DNA of 31,384 bases from CAZKMM01 sp964553915 (GTDB lineage: Bacteria > RBG-13-61-14 > DRUE01): positions 1 to 31,384 of the forward strand of contig CAZKMM010000014.1 in NCBI GenBank assembly GCA_964553915.1, written 5' to 3'. Both the position numbers and the translations under genes were made by a program. Each line of letters begins with the position of its first letter. The stretch's first letter is position 1. The notes under the pieces are model-generated. The model saw only the letters and a list, made by a program, of their open reading frames with translations. It ran no database searches and was not told the DNA's origin. Positions 6,399 to 14,450 of this stretch are shown one piece after another.

Positions 6399-7574
6399 TT
6401 ATTTGATTAAAAAAGCAATCAAAGCAAACATAATCAAACCGATTCCAGCTCCTGCCAGATAAACCGCTCCCAGACCTCCGAGAGCATAAAATCCTGCCAT
6501 AATCACAGGTCCTAAAGTTTGACCAAGACGAAGGAGCATTCCATTTAAGGACATAAACGCTCCCCGGTATTCCATTGGTGCCAGCCCTGCCAGAAGGGTC
6601 ATTATACTGGGCATATTTAATCCCTGTGCTACCCCAAAAAGCACTGAGGGAAGAACAAACCACCAGAGCCCGGGCATAATCAGGTTTAAAATCATTACGA
6701 TGGAATAGAGAAGAAAGGCAAAGCGGATTAAACTTTTTTCCGAGACATATCGGGCGATTTTCCCCAGCTGACTGCTGGTTATGGCACCAGCAACTGAGGA
6801 GCAGGACATAATAATTCCGATAAACTGAGGAGGAGCATTAAATTCAAAACCCAAAAGCACCGGAAGATAGGTAAGAACCGCACCATAAAGAAGGATAAAA
6901 ACCACCACCCCGGCAACAAAAAGTCCCAACGCCTCCTTTTGTTTAATCCCCTGCCAGGCTCCTTTTAAATATTCCTTTAAGCTCTGTTCAGATTTGGGCT
7001 CGGGATTTTTTAAAGAAAAAAGCACCAAAAATCCCACCGGCACCCCGAGAAAAAAAAGAACAAAAGGATAATTCCAGCCCAGATATGCCAGGGCTCCGCC
7101 GATTGCTGGATAAGAGGCAGTGCCCACAGAGAGCACGCTGGAATTATATCCCATTGCCGTGGTGCGGTCTTTGCCGGAATATAAATCTCCAATCACCGTG
7201 ACATTGAGCGACCCCAAACTGGAAGCCCCTACCCCCTGAAAAAAGCGGAAAATCAAAAGCAGATAAAAATCCTTTACCAAAAAACAGCTTCCCCCCGCCA
7301 GACCAAAAAGCAAAAGGCTGGGAACCAGAATCCGCTTCCTTCCAAATCTATCTGCCAGCACTCCGAGAATCGGGGTGAGAAAAACTCCGGGCAGGGTAAA
7401 AACCGTGACCAAAAGACCAATCTGTTTGCCACTTACCCCTAATTTTTGAATCATCTTGGGAAATGCCGGGGTAATGGTAGATACCCCCATCACCGCGGTG
7501 AGGGTAACCGCAAAAACAATCTGCAGGTTGGGGTCTAAATAGAGCTTTTTCTTGGTGGTTTCTGAACTCGTCAT
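6399..7574 (-). CDS. MFS transporter, drug-exporter-like
   Basis: About 391 residues with roughly twelve hydrophobic segments. The first cytoplasmic loop has the major-facilitator motif A (GVLADRFGRKRIL), and a Gly/Pro-rich fifth helix (YPAIGGALAYLGWNYPF) resembles the proton-antiporter motif C region. It should be an inner-membrane secondary transporter; substrate cannot be inferred. The frame is open to 7610, but CAGGAG six bases before the ATG at 7574 favours a start at MTSSETT, and a promoter (TTGCAT, 17, TATTTC) fits just upstream. It is downstream of the HU gene but separated by that gene's terminator, so it is probably transcribed alone. It converges on hicAB. Confidence 0.85.
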   Translation of the reverse strand: MTSSETTKKKLYLDPNLQIVFAVTLTAVMGVSTITPAFPKMIQKLGVSGKQIGLLVTVFTLPGVFLTPILGVLADRFGRKRILVPSLLLFGLAGGSCFLVKDFYLLLIFRFFQGVGASSLGSLNVTVIGDLYSGKDRTTAMGYNSSVLSVGTASYPAIGGALAYLGWNYPFVLFFLGVPVGFLVLFSLKNPEPKSEQSLKEYLKGAWQGIKQKEALGLFVAGVVVFILLYGAVLTYLPVLLGFEFNAPPQFIGIIMSCSSVAGAITSSQLGKIARYVSEKSLIRFAFLLYSIVMILNLIMPGLWWFVLPSVLFGVAQGLNMPSIMTLLAGLAPMEYRGAFMSLNGMLLRLGQTLGPVIMAGFYALGGLGAVYLAGAGIGLIMFALIAFLIK

Positions 7575-7630
7575 TAAGAACTCCTGAAAACTTCTTATGA
7601 GAAATAACATTTAAGATTTGAAAATGCAAA

Positions 7631-7665
7631 ATAAAAAGCCCCTGGAATTCTCTCCAGGGGCTTTT
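7631..7665 (-). terminator. Rho-independent terminator of the HU gene
   Basis: A perfect 13-bp stem (7634-7646 with 7653-7665) containing CCCCTGGA/TCCAGGGG, with a 6-base loop. On the minus strand it is followed by TTTTTAT. It lies 19 bases past the HU stop codon and before the MFS start. Confidence 0.9.
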
Positions 7666-7683
7666 CAAGGCTCAGCCCAAGAA

Positions 7684-7953
7684 TTAAAGGGATTTCTTAA
7701 AAGAAGGTGCAGGTTTAAAGCCCACGGTTTTGCTGGCAGGAATCTTGATCTCCTCGCCGGTCTGGGGATTCCTGCCCTTGCGAGCTTTTCTCTTTTTCAC
7801 GGTAAAGGTTCCAAAATCCGGATAGGCAAACCTTTTTTCCTTCTTGACCGCCTTCTTGATTTGAGCAAATGTCTCGTCCAGAACCTCCTCCACCGCTTTT
7901 TTGGTTAATCCGGTCTTTCCCGCTATCTGACTGATTAATTCTGCTTTTGTCAT
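7684..7953 (-). CDS. HU-family DNA-binding protein
   Basis: An 89-residue histone-like protein. TKAELISQIAGKTGLTKKAVEEVLDETF forms the helical dimer half, followed by FGTFTVKKRKARKGRNPQTG, the beta-arm signature, and KIPASKTVGFKPAPSFKK at the end. It binds and bends DNA as a dimer and helps organise the nucleoid. GGAGAGGA precedes the ATG. Minus-strand elements TTGACA (8101-8106), a 17-base spacer and TAAATA predict a leader of about 118 bases, and a terminator follows the stop, so it is monocistronic. HU and IHF subunits cannot be separated with certainty by eye; the length and lack of a partner gene favour homodimeric HU. Confidence 0.93.
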   Translation of the reverse strand: MTKAELISQIAGKTGLTKKAVEEVLDETFAQIKKAVKKEKRFAYPDFGTFTVKKRKARKGRNPQTGEEIKIPASKTVGFKPAPSFKKSL

Positions 7954-8077
7954 TGTATCCTCTCCTTTTCTGGGTTTGGGTTGTTAATTTTAAAAACGCC
8001 CCTCCCAATCTATATGAAAACCTCGGAACCCTTGCCCACATTCCCTTAATTTCCAAAGAGCTCAAAATTTTACTTTT

Positions 8078-8106
8078 TATTTAATCAAATTTTTGGGGCT
8101 TGTCAA
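8078..8106 (-). promoter_or_regulatory. Promoter of the HU gene
   Basis: Minus strand TTGACA (8101-8106), 17-base spacer, TAAATA (8078-8083; TTAAAT with a 16-base spacer is an alternative). It occupies the 290-bp interval between HU and the divergent membrane protein, and gives a long leader in which no known riboswitch is recognised. Confidence 0.5.
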
Positions 8107-8197
8107 GAGTTTTTTTCACGCAGAGCAAGAATTTTAGCGGGTCTGCGAATTATGTAAACTAAAATTTAATTTTAAACAAATTCTTTCAATTTTGAAT

Positions 8198-8226
8198 TTG
8201 ATTTTAGGTTTTTCTACTCGGATAAT
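8198..8226 (+). promoter_or_regulatory. Promoter of the small membrane protein gene
   Basis: TTGATT (8198-8203), 17-base spacer, GATAAT (8221-8226; TAATAT overlaps). It is followed by AGGAGGTGA and the ATG at 8247. Confidence 0.45.
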
Positions 8227-8246
8227 ATTATTCAGGAGGTGAAAAA

Positions 8247-8660
8247 ATGGAAACCGGGTTAATCTATCTTCGCTACTGGATGATTATTTCCATCATTATC
8301 TATTCTCTTTCTGGACTTTATTTTCTTCTTTTTCCAAATCGGCTTTTAAACCAGTTAAATACGGTCTCGGGCTGGCTCTTTAAAGAAAAATTCCCCCCTA
8401 TCCCTTTATCTACGGAAAAATTCTGGCTGGTGCTCAGCACTTCAATGATGCTGATGCTGGTGGTGATTTCTGTATTCGTGGCAGTGAATCCGGAAAAATA
8501 CCTGCAAATGGTGGTGATTATGCTTTTTAGTAAGTTCTGCTCCTCTGCTCTTTATCTGCTCTTCTTTCTCAAAGACAAATATTTTGCCTATCTGGTGGGA
8601 AGCCTTACTGATGGACCGCTTTTTTTAATTACCTTAATTTTTTATCTCTGGGCACTTTAA
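8247..8660 (+). CDS. Four-helix integral membrane protein, function unknown
   Basis: A 137-residue protein dominated by four hydrophobic segments: about residues 10-29 (WMIISIIIYSLSGLYFLLF), 58-80 (FWLVLSTSMMLMLVVISVFV), 88-108 and 113-136. Short loops carry KEKFPP and DKY. AGGAGGTGA gives a strong start at the ATG. It is not a family I recognise. It precedes the Do protease on the same strand by 88 bases, but that gene has its own TATAAT and Shine-Dalgarno. Charged residues are few and no catalytic motif is visible, so no function is proposed. Confidence 0.75.
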   Translation: METGLIYLRYWMIISIIIYSLSGLYFLLFPNRLLNQLNTVSGWLFKEKFPPIPLSTEKFWLVLSTSMMLMLVVISVFVAVNPEKYLQMVVIMLFSKFCSSALYLLFFLKDKYFAYLVGSLTDGPLFLITLIFYLWAL

Positions 8661-8689
8661 AATTTCCCAATTAAGGCTAGCTTATATTT

Positions 8690-8695
8690 TATAAT
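8690..8695 (+). promoter_or_regulatory. Perfect -10 box upstream of the Do protease
   Basis: Consensus TATAAT with no clear -35 at 16-18 bases. It would give a leader of about 45-50 bases before the ATG at 8748. The absence of a -35 leaves room for an activator or an alternative sigma factor. Confidence 0.4.
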
Positions 8696-8747
8696 GAACT
8701 TTTGAAGAGAAATTTAAATCTAATTTAGAAACCAAAGGGGGAAGAAA

Positions 8748-10283
8748 ATGAGCCGAGCAGGGAAATGGTCAATAGCAATTATCTTTTTGATTATTATTTG
8801 TCTGGCGGGTGGGTTCTGGCTGGGAAGAAAAGCCCAGAACCTGAAACTGCCCAGAATTGAAAAACCAGAAAAAAAGCAGTTGCCCGAACCAGAGAAACCC
8901 TCTCCCAGAGAGGCGGAAAAAACTCCCCTTCCCTTTTCTTTAAATCTGCCTAAGGGATTAAGTGAGTTTGAGCAAAGAGTGATGCAATCAGCCAATCTGG
9001 CAATGCCCGCCGTGGTGAATATCTACACAGAGAAGAAAGTGAAAATAGATACCGGTCCCTTTTTCCCCTTTTTCAACGACCCGTTTTTCCGCAGATTCTT
9101 TGGAGACCGATTCTTCTTCCAGATGCCCCGGGAACAAATCCAGCGTTCTCTGGGCTCCGGGGTAATCGTCCGGGAAGATGGTTATATTCTTACCAACAAC
9201 CATGTAATTAAGGAGGCAGATAAAATCAAGGTTTCGCTTCTGGATAAAAGGGGTTTTTCTGCCAAGGTGATTGGCACCGACCCGAAAACCGACCTCGCCC
9301 TCTTAAAAATAGATGCGGACAATCTCCCGGTTCTACCCCTGGGAGATTCTGACCAGCTGGAGATCGGGCAGTTTGTCCTTGCCATTGGCAATCCCTTTGG
9401 ACTCTCTGGAACTGTGACAATGGGAATTGTCAGTGCCAAGGGAAGAGCGAACCTGAGAATCGCGGATTATGAAGATTTTATCCAGACCGATGCAGCAATT
9501 AACCCGGGAAATTCCGGTGGTGCCCTCATCAATTTAAAAGGCGAATTGGTGGGAATCAATACTGCGATTTTCTCCCGCTCGGGAGGTTATATGGGGATTG
9601 GCTTTGCCATTCCTTCCAATATGGCAAAAGCTGTAATGGAGAGCCTGCTCAAATATGGCAAGGTGGTTCGGGGATGGCTGGGAGTTTCCATTCAGGAGCT
9701 GACCCCGGAGCTGAAAAAAAGCTTTGACTATCAGGGAACAGGAGTTTTGGTAGCAGAGGTGCTTCCAGAGACCCCGGCAGAAAAAGCCGGGATTAAACCC
9801 GGAGACATAATCGTGGAGTATAATGGCGAAAAGATTGAAAGTGTTTTCCAATTGAAAAACCTGGTGGCAGAAACCCACCCGGGCACCGAGGCGGAGATAA
9901 AAATCTTTCGGGAAGGAAAATATTTAACCCTGAAAACAAAGATAGCAGAATTAAAGGAATCATCCCCTGCTATTTCTTCTGCCCCATCATCTCCTTCTGC
10001 CCGGCTGGGAATGGAGGTAAGTGAATTAACTCCAGAATTGAGAAAAAGTTATAACCTTCCTGCTGGACTGGAAGGAGTAATGATTACCGCCTTAGAACCC
10101 GGGGGAAGAGCAGAGCGAGCCGGACTTAAAATCGGGGATGTGATTCTTAAAGTAAACCGCACCCGGGTAAGGACAGCTCGGGATTTCTGGAAAGCGGCAG
10201 AAGCTTCAGGCAAAAACCAAATTCTTCTCTGGGTCTGGAGAGAAGGAGCTAATCTCTTCCTGGTAATTCCCGCAGAGGATTAA
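8748..10283 (+). CDS. Do/HtrA-type serine protease (S1C family) with two PDZ domains
   Basis: A 511-residue envelope quality-control protease/chaperone. Residues 7-25 form a signal anchor (IAIIFLIIICLAGGFWLG) followed by a Pro/Glu/Lys-rich linker. The trypsin-like domain has the triad His152 (TNNHVI), Asp182 (KTDLALL) and Ser256 (PGNSGGAL). A Phe-rich loop (FFPFFNDPFFRRFFGDRFFF, residues 105-124) corresponds to the LA loop that regulates DegP oligomers. Two PDZ domains follow, at about 295-390 and 415-505. Like DegP it should act in the periplasm, here perhaps tethered to the inner membrane. GGGGGAAG precedes the ATG. It is probably transcribed alone and converges on the secreted protein gene. 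DegP, DegQ and MucD types cannot be told apart by eye. Confidence 0.95.
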   Translation: MSRAGKWSIAIIFLIIICLAGGFWLGRKAQNLKLPRIEKPEKKQLPEPEKPSPREAEKTPLPFSLNLPKGLSEFEQRVMQSANLAMPAVVNIYTEKKVKIDTGPFFPFFNDPFFRRFFGDRFFFQMPREQIQRSLGSGVIVREDGYILTNNHVIKEADKIKVSLLDKRGFSAKVIGTDPKTDLALLKIDADNLPVLPLGDSDQLEIGQFVLAIGNPFGLSGTVTMGIVSAKGRANLRIADYEDFIQTDAAINPGNSGGALINLKGELVGINTAIFSRSGGYMGIGFAIPSNMAKAVMESLLKYGKVVRGWLGVSIQELTPELKKSFDYQGTGVLVAEVLPETPAEKAGIKPGDIIVEYNGEKIESVFQLKNLVAETHPGTEAEIKIFREGKYLTLKTKIAELKESSPAISSAPSSPSARLGMEVSELTPELRKSYNLPAGLEGVMITALEPGGRAERAGLKIGDVILKVNRTRVRTARDFWKAAEASGKNQILLWVWREGANLFLVIPAED

Positions 10284-10312
10284 GCCAGGAAAACCAGGAG
10301 ACCGCACCCGGC

Positions 10313-11776
10313 TTACCAGTCCGGGTCGATAAAGCTATAGTATCTTCCCATCCAGTAGGCAACCAGGTAATCCACTCCTGGATAGACCTTATAGCCTCTT
10401 TTCATCTCCAGAGCTATCCGGTCTCTTCCTGCTTTGGGGTCAGTGCAAATCCAGTTCCGGTGTTTGATGCTCATATCCTTACAATCAAATTTGGGCGGAT
10501 AGGTATCAGCCAGAAAATAAGGAGACCTCTGCCAGATAAAGTCAGATTTGGGGCGGTTTTCAAATTTCTGGGGCTGGCTGGCAATTGGATAAAAATAGAT
10601 CAATTTCCCACCAAAATATTCTTCCTTTGCCAATCCCAGCCCACAGGCAAGCCAGACAATATTGTAATTTAATTTACAAAGTTGAATGGACGATTCCCGC
10701 ACCGGCAGAGCCTCCAGTTTTACCGGCACCAGCCGATTGGGAGGAGGAGGAAATTTCTCCAGAATCTCCCGGCTCCGGGCAACCAGCTCAGGAATTGTCC
10801 GCTCCAGTGATGCCATTGCAATGTAATCAAAAAAGACATTGCTCGTACCCCGGGTATATCCCCAGACTTTTTCCCTGAAAACCTTTTGGAAATATCTCTT
10901 GCGGTGAGGGTCATTTTCCAGCCGAATTAAGTTGTAATAGGTCTGGTGGTCAAGGTTAAAGGCATAATATTCAAAATACTGGTTAAGCCGGCGGTCTGAG
11001 GCAATGATATTCCAGAGCCAGTGCCGGTTTACTTCTTTTTCATATCTTCTTTTCAGGTTCGGGTCTTTGAGGATATGAGCGGAGATTAAAAGCCAATCAA
11101 ACTTCATTGCGGCCATCACCTTGCCCGCTCCGGTGGGCTTGCCATCAACATCAATGATGACAAAATCATCTTTAGCTAGCTGGTCGATAATGACTTGAAT
11201 ATCCTTTCTAATCCAGCTTCTCAGCTCCTCATCATCAATCAGGTCATAGGCAAGGGCAGTGCCAAACCAGTAGCCAGTGTATTGGTCTCGGCTCACATCC
11301 CCCAGCCAGAAGCATTTATCCTGCGAGCTAAATCCTGCTCCCTCAGGGCAGGGAATGATATAACAGCGGTCATTTTTCAGGCAATCTTCTTCACTTCCAC
11401 TCCAGAAAGGTGGTTTGAGAGGTCCCACATATCTTGCCAGAAGCCCCCGCTTGCCAGTAGCAATTAAATGATAATGAAGTGCCCGGTAAGCTTTTTTGGC
11501 ATTTGCCAGAGCCTGGGGAGAATGCTCCACTGCCCAGCGAAATGCCTCTGCCCCTAAATAAGTGCCGGTCCAGATAGTGGAATCTCCAATTCCATCCAGC
11601 ATCTTTAATCTGGTGAGCTCAGGGTCAGCAAAAATTGCCTCTGCGGTGCCCCCATACCCAGGAGAATGCCAGCGCTGATACCAGCGCTCATAGGCATAAG
11701 CCTTATCCTTTAGCTCCCCTGCTAAAACTGAGAAAGAAAAAAGTATTCCGAAAAGCAAAAGAGAAATTCCCCGCAT
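10313..11776 (-). CDS. Secreted protein of unknown function, helical and Trp/Tyr-rich
   Basis: A 487-residue exported protein. Residues 1-19 are a signal peptide (MRGISLLLFGILFSFSVLA, cleavage before Gly20). The mature part is rich in Trp, Tyr and Arg and appears mostly helical, with repeated helix-pair segments such as GDSTIWTGTYLGAEAFRWA and DVSRDQYTGYWFGTALAYDL. That layout recalls alpha/alpha-toroid carbohydrate-active proteins, but I recognise no family. Cysteines cluster near residues 131-153 and 424-445, suggesting disulfides in the periplasm. GGAGG precedes the ATG. It has no same-strand partner and converges on the Do protease. A glycan-processing role is a structural guess only. Confidence 0.7.
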   Translation of the reverse strand: MRGISLLLFGILFSFSVLAGELKDKAYAYERWYQRWHSPGYGGTAEAIFADPELTRLKMLDGIGDSTIWTGTYLGAEAFRWAVEHSPQALANAKKAYRALHYHLIATGKRGLLARYVGPLKPPFWSGSEEDCLKNDRCYIIPCPEGAGFSSQDKCFWLGDVSRDQYTGYWFGTALAYDLIDDEELRSWIRKDIQVIIDQLAKDDFVIIDVDGKPTGAGKVMAAMKFDWLLISAHILKDPNLKRRYEKEVNRHWLWNIIASDRRLNQYFEYYAFNLDHQTYYNLIRLENDPHRKRYFQKVFREKVWGYTRGTSNVFFDYIAMASLERTIPELVARSREILEKFPPPPNRLVPVKLEALPVRESSIQLCKLNYNIVWLACGLGLAKEEYFGGKLIYFYPIASQPQKFENRPKSDFIWQRSPYFLADTYPPKFDCKDMSIKHRNWICTDPKAGRDRIALEMKRGYKVYPGVDYLVAYWMGRYYSFIDPDW

Positions 11777-11892
11777 CCTATCCTCCAGCTCTTCAAAAAA
11801 CTTTTTTAAGAAATAATTGGTCAGTTCCTATCCTCTTGAGCTCAAAAACTAAAAAAAAGCATCTCTTTTAATTTTTCTTCTTGCGGTTCCGG

Positions 11893-11898
11893 TATAAT
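11893..11898 (+). promoter_or_regulatory. Orphan consensus -10 box
   Basis: TATAAT lies 18 bases before the ATG of the decayed gene at 11917, in an interval with no intact gene. No good -35 accompanies it. It is probably the relic promoter of that gene, or the start of an unrecognised transcript. Confidence 0.35.
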
Positions 11899-11916
11899 AC
11901 AAGCCCAGCTGTCAGA

Positions 11917-12292
11917 ATGGTCCAGAGCTATCACCAGCTCTTCCGCTCATTATTTTAATTCTATAAAGTTATTATCCTCATCTCAATTCTGGGCTCTCTA
12001 ACTGAAACAAAAGGTTATATTCAAGACTATCTGAAACTGCTAAGAATAAGCAAAGCATCTTTAAAAATTATCACCGCGCCCTGGAGAGCCTCTTCAGGCA
12101 AAATATAAGCCATATCCCTTCCTCACCTGAGCTGAAATCTGAAATTTTTGGGTTTTTGAGGGAAGCAAACCTGGCTAAATTATCTTCAAAGATGCGAGCC
12201 CTACTTTCCTTAAATACTGGTTAAAGGAAGCTTTTGATAGGGCGGAAGGAGGACAAAATTTTTTTCTGAGCTTCTTGCCCGCTGATTTTTAA
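11917..12292 (+). pseudogene. Decayed protein-coding gene in three frames
   Basis: The 11777-12387 interval looks empty, but three open stretches on the plus strand run in series and read like degraded coding sequence. The first starts at an ATG (11917), meets TAA after 13 codons (MVQSYHQLFRSLF), then stays open to 12105 (FYKVIILISILGSLTETKGY at its start). The second, in another frame, spans 12006-12221 and includes FKNYHRALESLFRQNISHIP and SSPELKSEIFGFLREANLAK. The third, 12179-12289, includes ASPTFLKYWLKEAFDRAEGG and QNFFLSFLPADF before TAA at 12290. Amphipathic helical composition and codon usage resemble neighbouring genes. An internal stop and two frameshifts are needed to join them. 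The family is not recognised; the helical pattern only faintly recalls the ligand half of a small regulator. Confidence 0.5.
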
Positions 12293-12350
12293 GCCCAACA
12301 GGTTTTTTTAAATATCAAAGGAGCTCAAAACCCTTAAATGGATAACCGCT

Positions 12351-12379
12351 TTGTCATTTCCCTGCTCTTGGTCTATTTT
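12351..12379 (+). promoter_or_regulatory. Promoter of the methyltransferase gene, near-leaderless
   Basis: TTGTCA (12351-12356), 17-base spacer, TATTTT (12374-12379). Eight bases separate the -10 from the ATG at 12388, so +1 lies within two bases or so of it. An in-frame TTG at 12382 would fall upstream of the transcript, which decides the start. Confidence 0.5.
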
Positions 12380-12387
12380 ATTTGGAA

Positions 12388-13110
12388 ATGGGAAAAACCA
12401 GGATTTGGGGAGAAAGCCCTACCTTTGGTCCCAGACAATGGTTCCGCCAGAGGTTGGTGATTAAAGAACTGGAAAAGCATCTTTCTCGGGGAATTGTGCT
12501 GGATGCTGGCTGTGGAGAAGGAAGAACTCTTCAGCTCCTTGAGCAAAGGGGCTATCAGGTGGTGGGGACAGATCTGAGCAAACAATGCCTTCTTCGGGCT
12601 CAAAGTAAAAATCCGTTTCTGGCTCTGGTATCTGCTCGCCTGGAATTTCTCCCTTTTCCTTCAGAATCCTTTGATGCCCTGATCGCAGGAGAGGTGCTGG
12701 AACACATAGATAATGATGAGCTGGCGGTGAAGGAATTTTATCGGGTTTTGAGAAAAGGGGGGATAGCAATAATCACAGTGCCAGCTCATCCCCGGCTCTG
12801 GTCTCTGGATGATGAGTGGAGCGGACATAAGAGAAGATATAAAAAAGAACAATTAAAAAAACTTTTGGAAAGCAATAATTTTCAAACCCTTTCCTGCTAT
12901 TATTGGGGGTTTCCTCTGCTTCGGCTTTACCACCAGTTTTTTTATTCTCGCTGGCTGGAAAAGAAGTTTAAAGGTGCCTCCCGGGAAATTTCCGGTCAGG
13001 AGCCCAAAAAATTTTTGGAATTTATTTTTAAGTTTGTGCTTTTTCCTGACCAGCTTTTTCTGGGAAATTCCCGGGGCATTGGACTTATTGGCGTTTTTTA
13101 CAGATTGTAG
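12388..13110 (+). CDS. Class I SAM-dependent methyltransferase
   Basis: About 240 residues with a Rossmann methyltransferase core of the Methyltransf_11 type. Motif I is VLDAGCGEGRT (about residues 38-48), the acidic end of strand 2 is VVGTDLS, and strand 4 carries FDALIAGEVLEHIDND, followed by FYRVLRKGGIAIITVPAHP. The C-terminal third (HKRRYKKEQLKKLL, YWGFPLLRLYHQFFYSRW) is typical of methyltransferases acting on lipids, quinones or glycan-lipids, but the acceptor is unknown. There is no Shine-Dalgarno; ATG 12388 is preferred over TTG 12382 because of promoter position. It ends 13 bases from the convergent receiver-domain gene. No partner gene is on the same strand. Confidence 0.85.
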   Translation: MGKTRIWGESPTFGPRQWFRQRLVIKELEKHLSRGIVLDAGCGEGRTLQLLEQRGYQVVGTDLSKQCLLRAQSKNPFLALVSARLEFLPFPSESFDALIAGEVLEHIDNDELAVKEFYRVLRKGGIAIITVPAHPRLWSLDDEWSGHKRRYKKEQLKKLLESNNFQTLSCYYWGFPLLRLYHQFFYSRWLEKKFKGASREISGQEPKKFLEFIFKFVLFPDQLFLGNSRGIGLIGVFYRL

Positions 13111-13123
13111 TTATTGTATATTG

Positions 13124-14323
13124 TTATGTTGGTTCTCCTTTTGGGGAAATTCTTAAGCAAGGATATGGAATTTTCAGATAAAAAATTATCTGGTCGCTTT
13201 CCTCTTTGACAAAAGCCCTTGCCTTGCTCAAATATAAAAAGCTCCGGAGAGGATTAGAACTTAAAAGCGTTTCTGGGCAAACTTTTTTCCCGGGCTCAAT
13301 CCCCCGGGCAACAATCTTTATGGTAATTTTTTCGGTTTTTGGGGAATAATTGCTCCGGAGCCGGAGCATAGCCTGGGGCTGAAGTTGAAAGCTGAGCCAG
13401 GAGAGAACCTGGAGCAGAATGCTGACCAGAATTAGCTGGGAATTTTCCAGAAGTGGGTCAATTTTCCCCATCTCCACTCCATATTCAATGTTCCGCTTTT
13501 TATATATATTGTTGTAAATACAGATTGTATTATATATAATCTTATTTAATGAGCATCTATTTTTCTCGCCGATTAAATCCTGAAAAGAAAAAAAATCCTT
13601 AAGCTGGGCTTGAATTTCCTCCAGCTCCCGCTTCATCGCCCTCAGCCCCTGATAGAAAACACTTTCCCGATGGGTATGGGAAAGCAAAAGCTCCAGATTC
13701 AAAAGCAAACTGGTCAGGCGATTGTTTAAGATAAATTCCAGCTCCCGGCTTAATTCCTGTAAGGGTCCGGAAAAGCTGAACTTGAAAAGGTCTTGCCAAA
13801 GCTGAAGATATTCTTTAGATAATTCTTGGTAGGTCTGGTTTAATTCCGTTATTTCCCGGCGAAGCTGTTTAATTTTCCTCTCTCTCTTTTCCAGCCCTTT
13901 TTCTAATTCCTGGGACTTTATCTGGGTCGTTTTCAACAGATTGTATAAATTAACCCCTTCTTGAACGGTTTGAATCAATTCCTTCTCATCCCAGGGTTTT
14001 TCCAGATAACGATATATCCCACCCAGATTTATTGCCTGCTTGGCAGTTTCCAAATCTCCATAACCAGTAAGAAGCACCCGAACAATTTCCGGGTGGTGTT
14101 CTCTTACCCATTTTAAAAATTCCACTCCGCTAATTCCTGGCATTCTCTGGTCCGAGATAACTACTTTGGGTCTAAGCTGTTTTTCTTCCATCAACTCCAT
14201 TGCCTGGCGGGCACTAAGGGCGGTTGCCAGTTGAAAGGGATACTTGCGGAGGATGCGAGAGATGCTATCAAGGATGGGCTTTTCATCGTCAACAATTAAA
14301 AGCGGCTCAGTCTGGTAGTTCAT
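13124..14323 (-). CDS. Response-regulator receiver fused to a degenerate histidine-kinase-like module
   Basis: A 399-residue protein. Residues 7-125 are a receiver domain with the acidic pair D12/D13 (VDDE), phospho-acceptor D58 (VVISDQRMPG), T86 (LLTGYGD) and K109 (YLEKPWD). Residues 135-178 form a coiled coil (LEKGLEKRERKIKQLRREI). The following segment resembles a HisKA dimerisation helix, LEFILNNRLTSLLLNLELLL (residues 195-214), against a usual pattern of AHEINNPLT; the phospho-acceptor His is Phe197. The C-terminal 150 residues align loosely with an ATPase domain but lack recognisable N, G1 and G2 boxes. It therefore looks like a receiver plus pseudokinase, with no DNA-binding or other output domain. 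AAGGAG supports ATG 14323 over the longer frame to 14431. Confidence 0.8.
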   Translation of the reverse strand: MNYQTEPLLIVDDEKPILDSISRILRKYPFQLATALSARQAMELMEEKQLRPKVVISDQRMPGISGVEFLKWVREHHPEIVRVLLTGYGDLETAKQAINLGGIYRYLEKPWDEKELIQTVQEGVNLYNLLKTTQIKSQELEKGLEKRERKIKQLRREITELNQTYQELSKEYLQLWQDLFKFSFSGPLQELSRELEFILNNRLTSLLLNLELLLSHTHRESVFYQGLRAMKRELEEIQAQLKDFFSFQDLIGEKNRCSLNKIIYNTICIYNNIYKKRNIEYGVEMGKIDPLLENSQLILVSILLQVLSWLSFQLQPQAMLRLRSNYSPKTEKITIKIVARGIEPGKKVCPETLLSSNPLRSFLYLSKARAFVKEESDQIIFYLKIPYPCLRISPKGEPT

Positions 14324-14450
14324 TTTTCCACTCCTTATTTTGAGCAAAATTGATGCCAAGTTTTTCCTTATTAGTTCTTCATTAGTAAGGTCGGAAAAAC
14401 TCTGGCAAAGTTTAAATTTTTCCGGAAACAAATCTGAAAGGAAAGTTTGA

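Noticed and set aside
7715..8065. 116-codon minus-strand frame overlapping the HU gene and its leader
   Set aside because: Out of frame with HU, which has a clear family match and Shine-Dalgarno; the translation is low-complexity and unlike a protein family.
9182..9878. Several antisense frames of 64-114 codons inside the Do protease gene
   Set aside because: They are shadows of a well-supported coding frame with complete catalytic triad and PDZ domains.
11900..11950. tRNA or small structured RNA near the AGAGCT...AGCTCT hairpin
   Set aside because: No cloverleaf, T-arm GTTCRANNC or acceptor pairing can be drawn; the segment is better explained as part of the decayed gene.
14399..14431. Longer N-terminus for the receiver protein (start at 14431)
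   Set aside because: The extra 36 residues precede the first receiver strand with no family similarity, while AAGGAG stands seven bases before ATG 14323.
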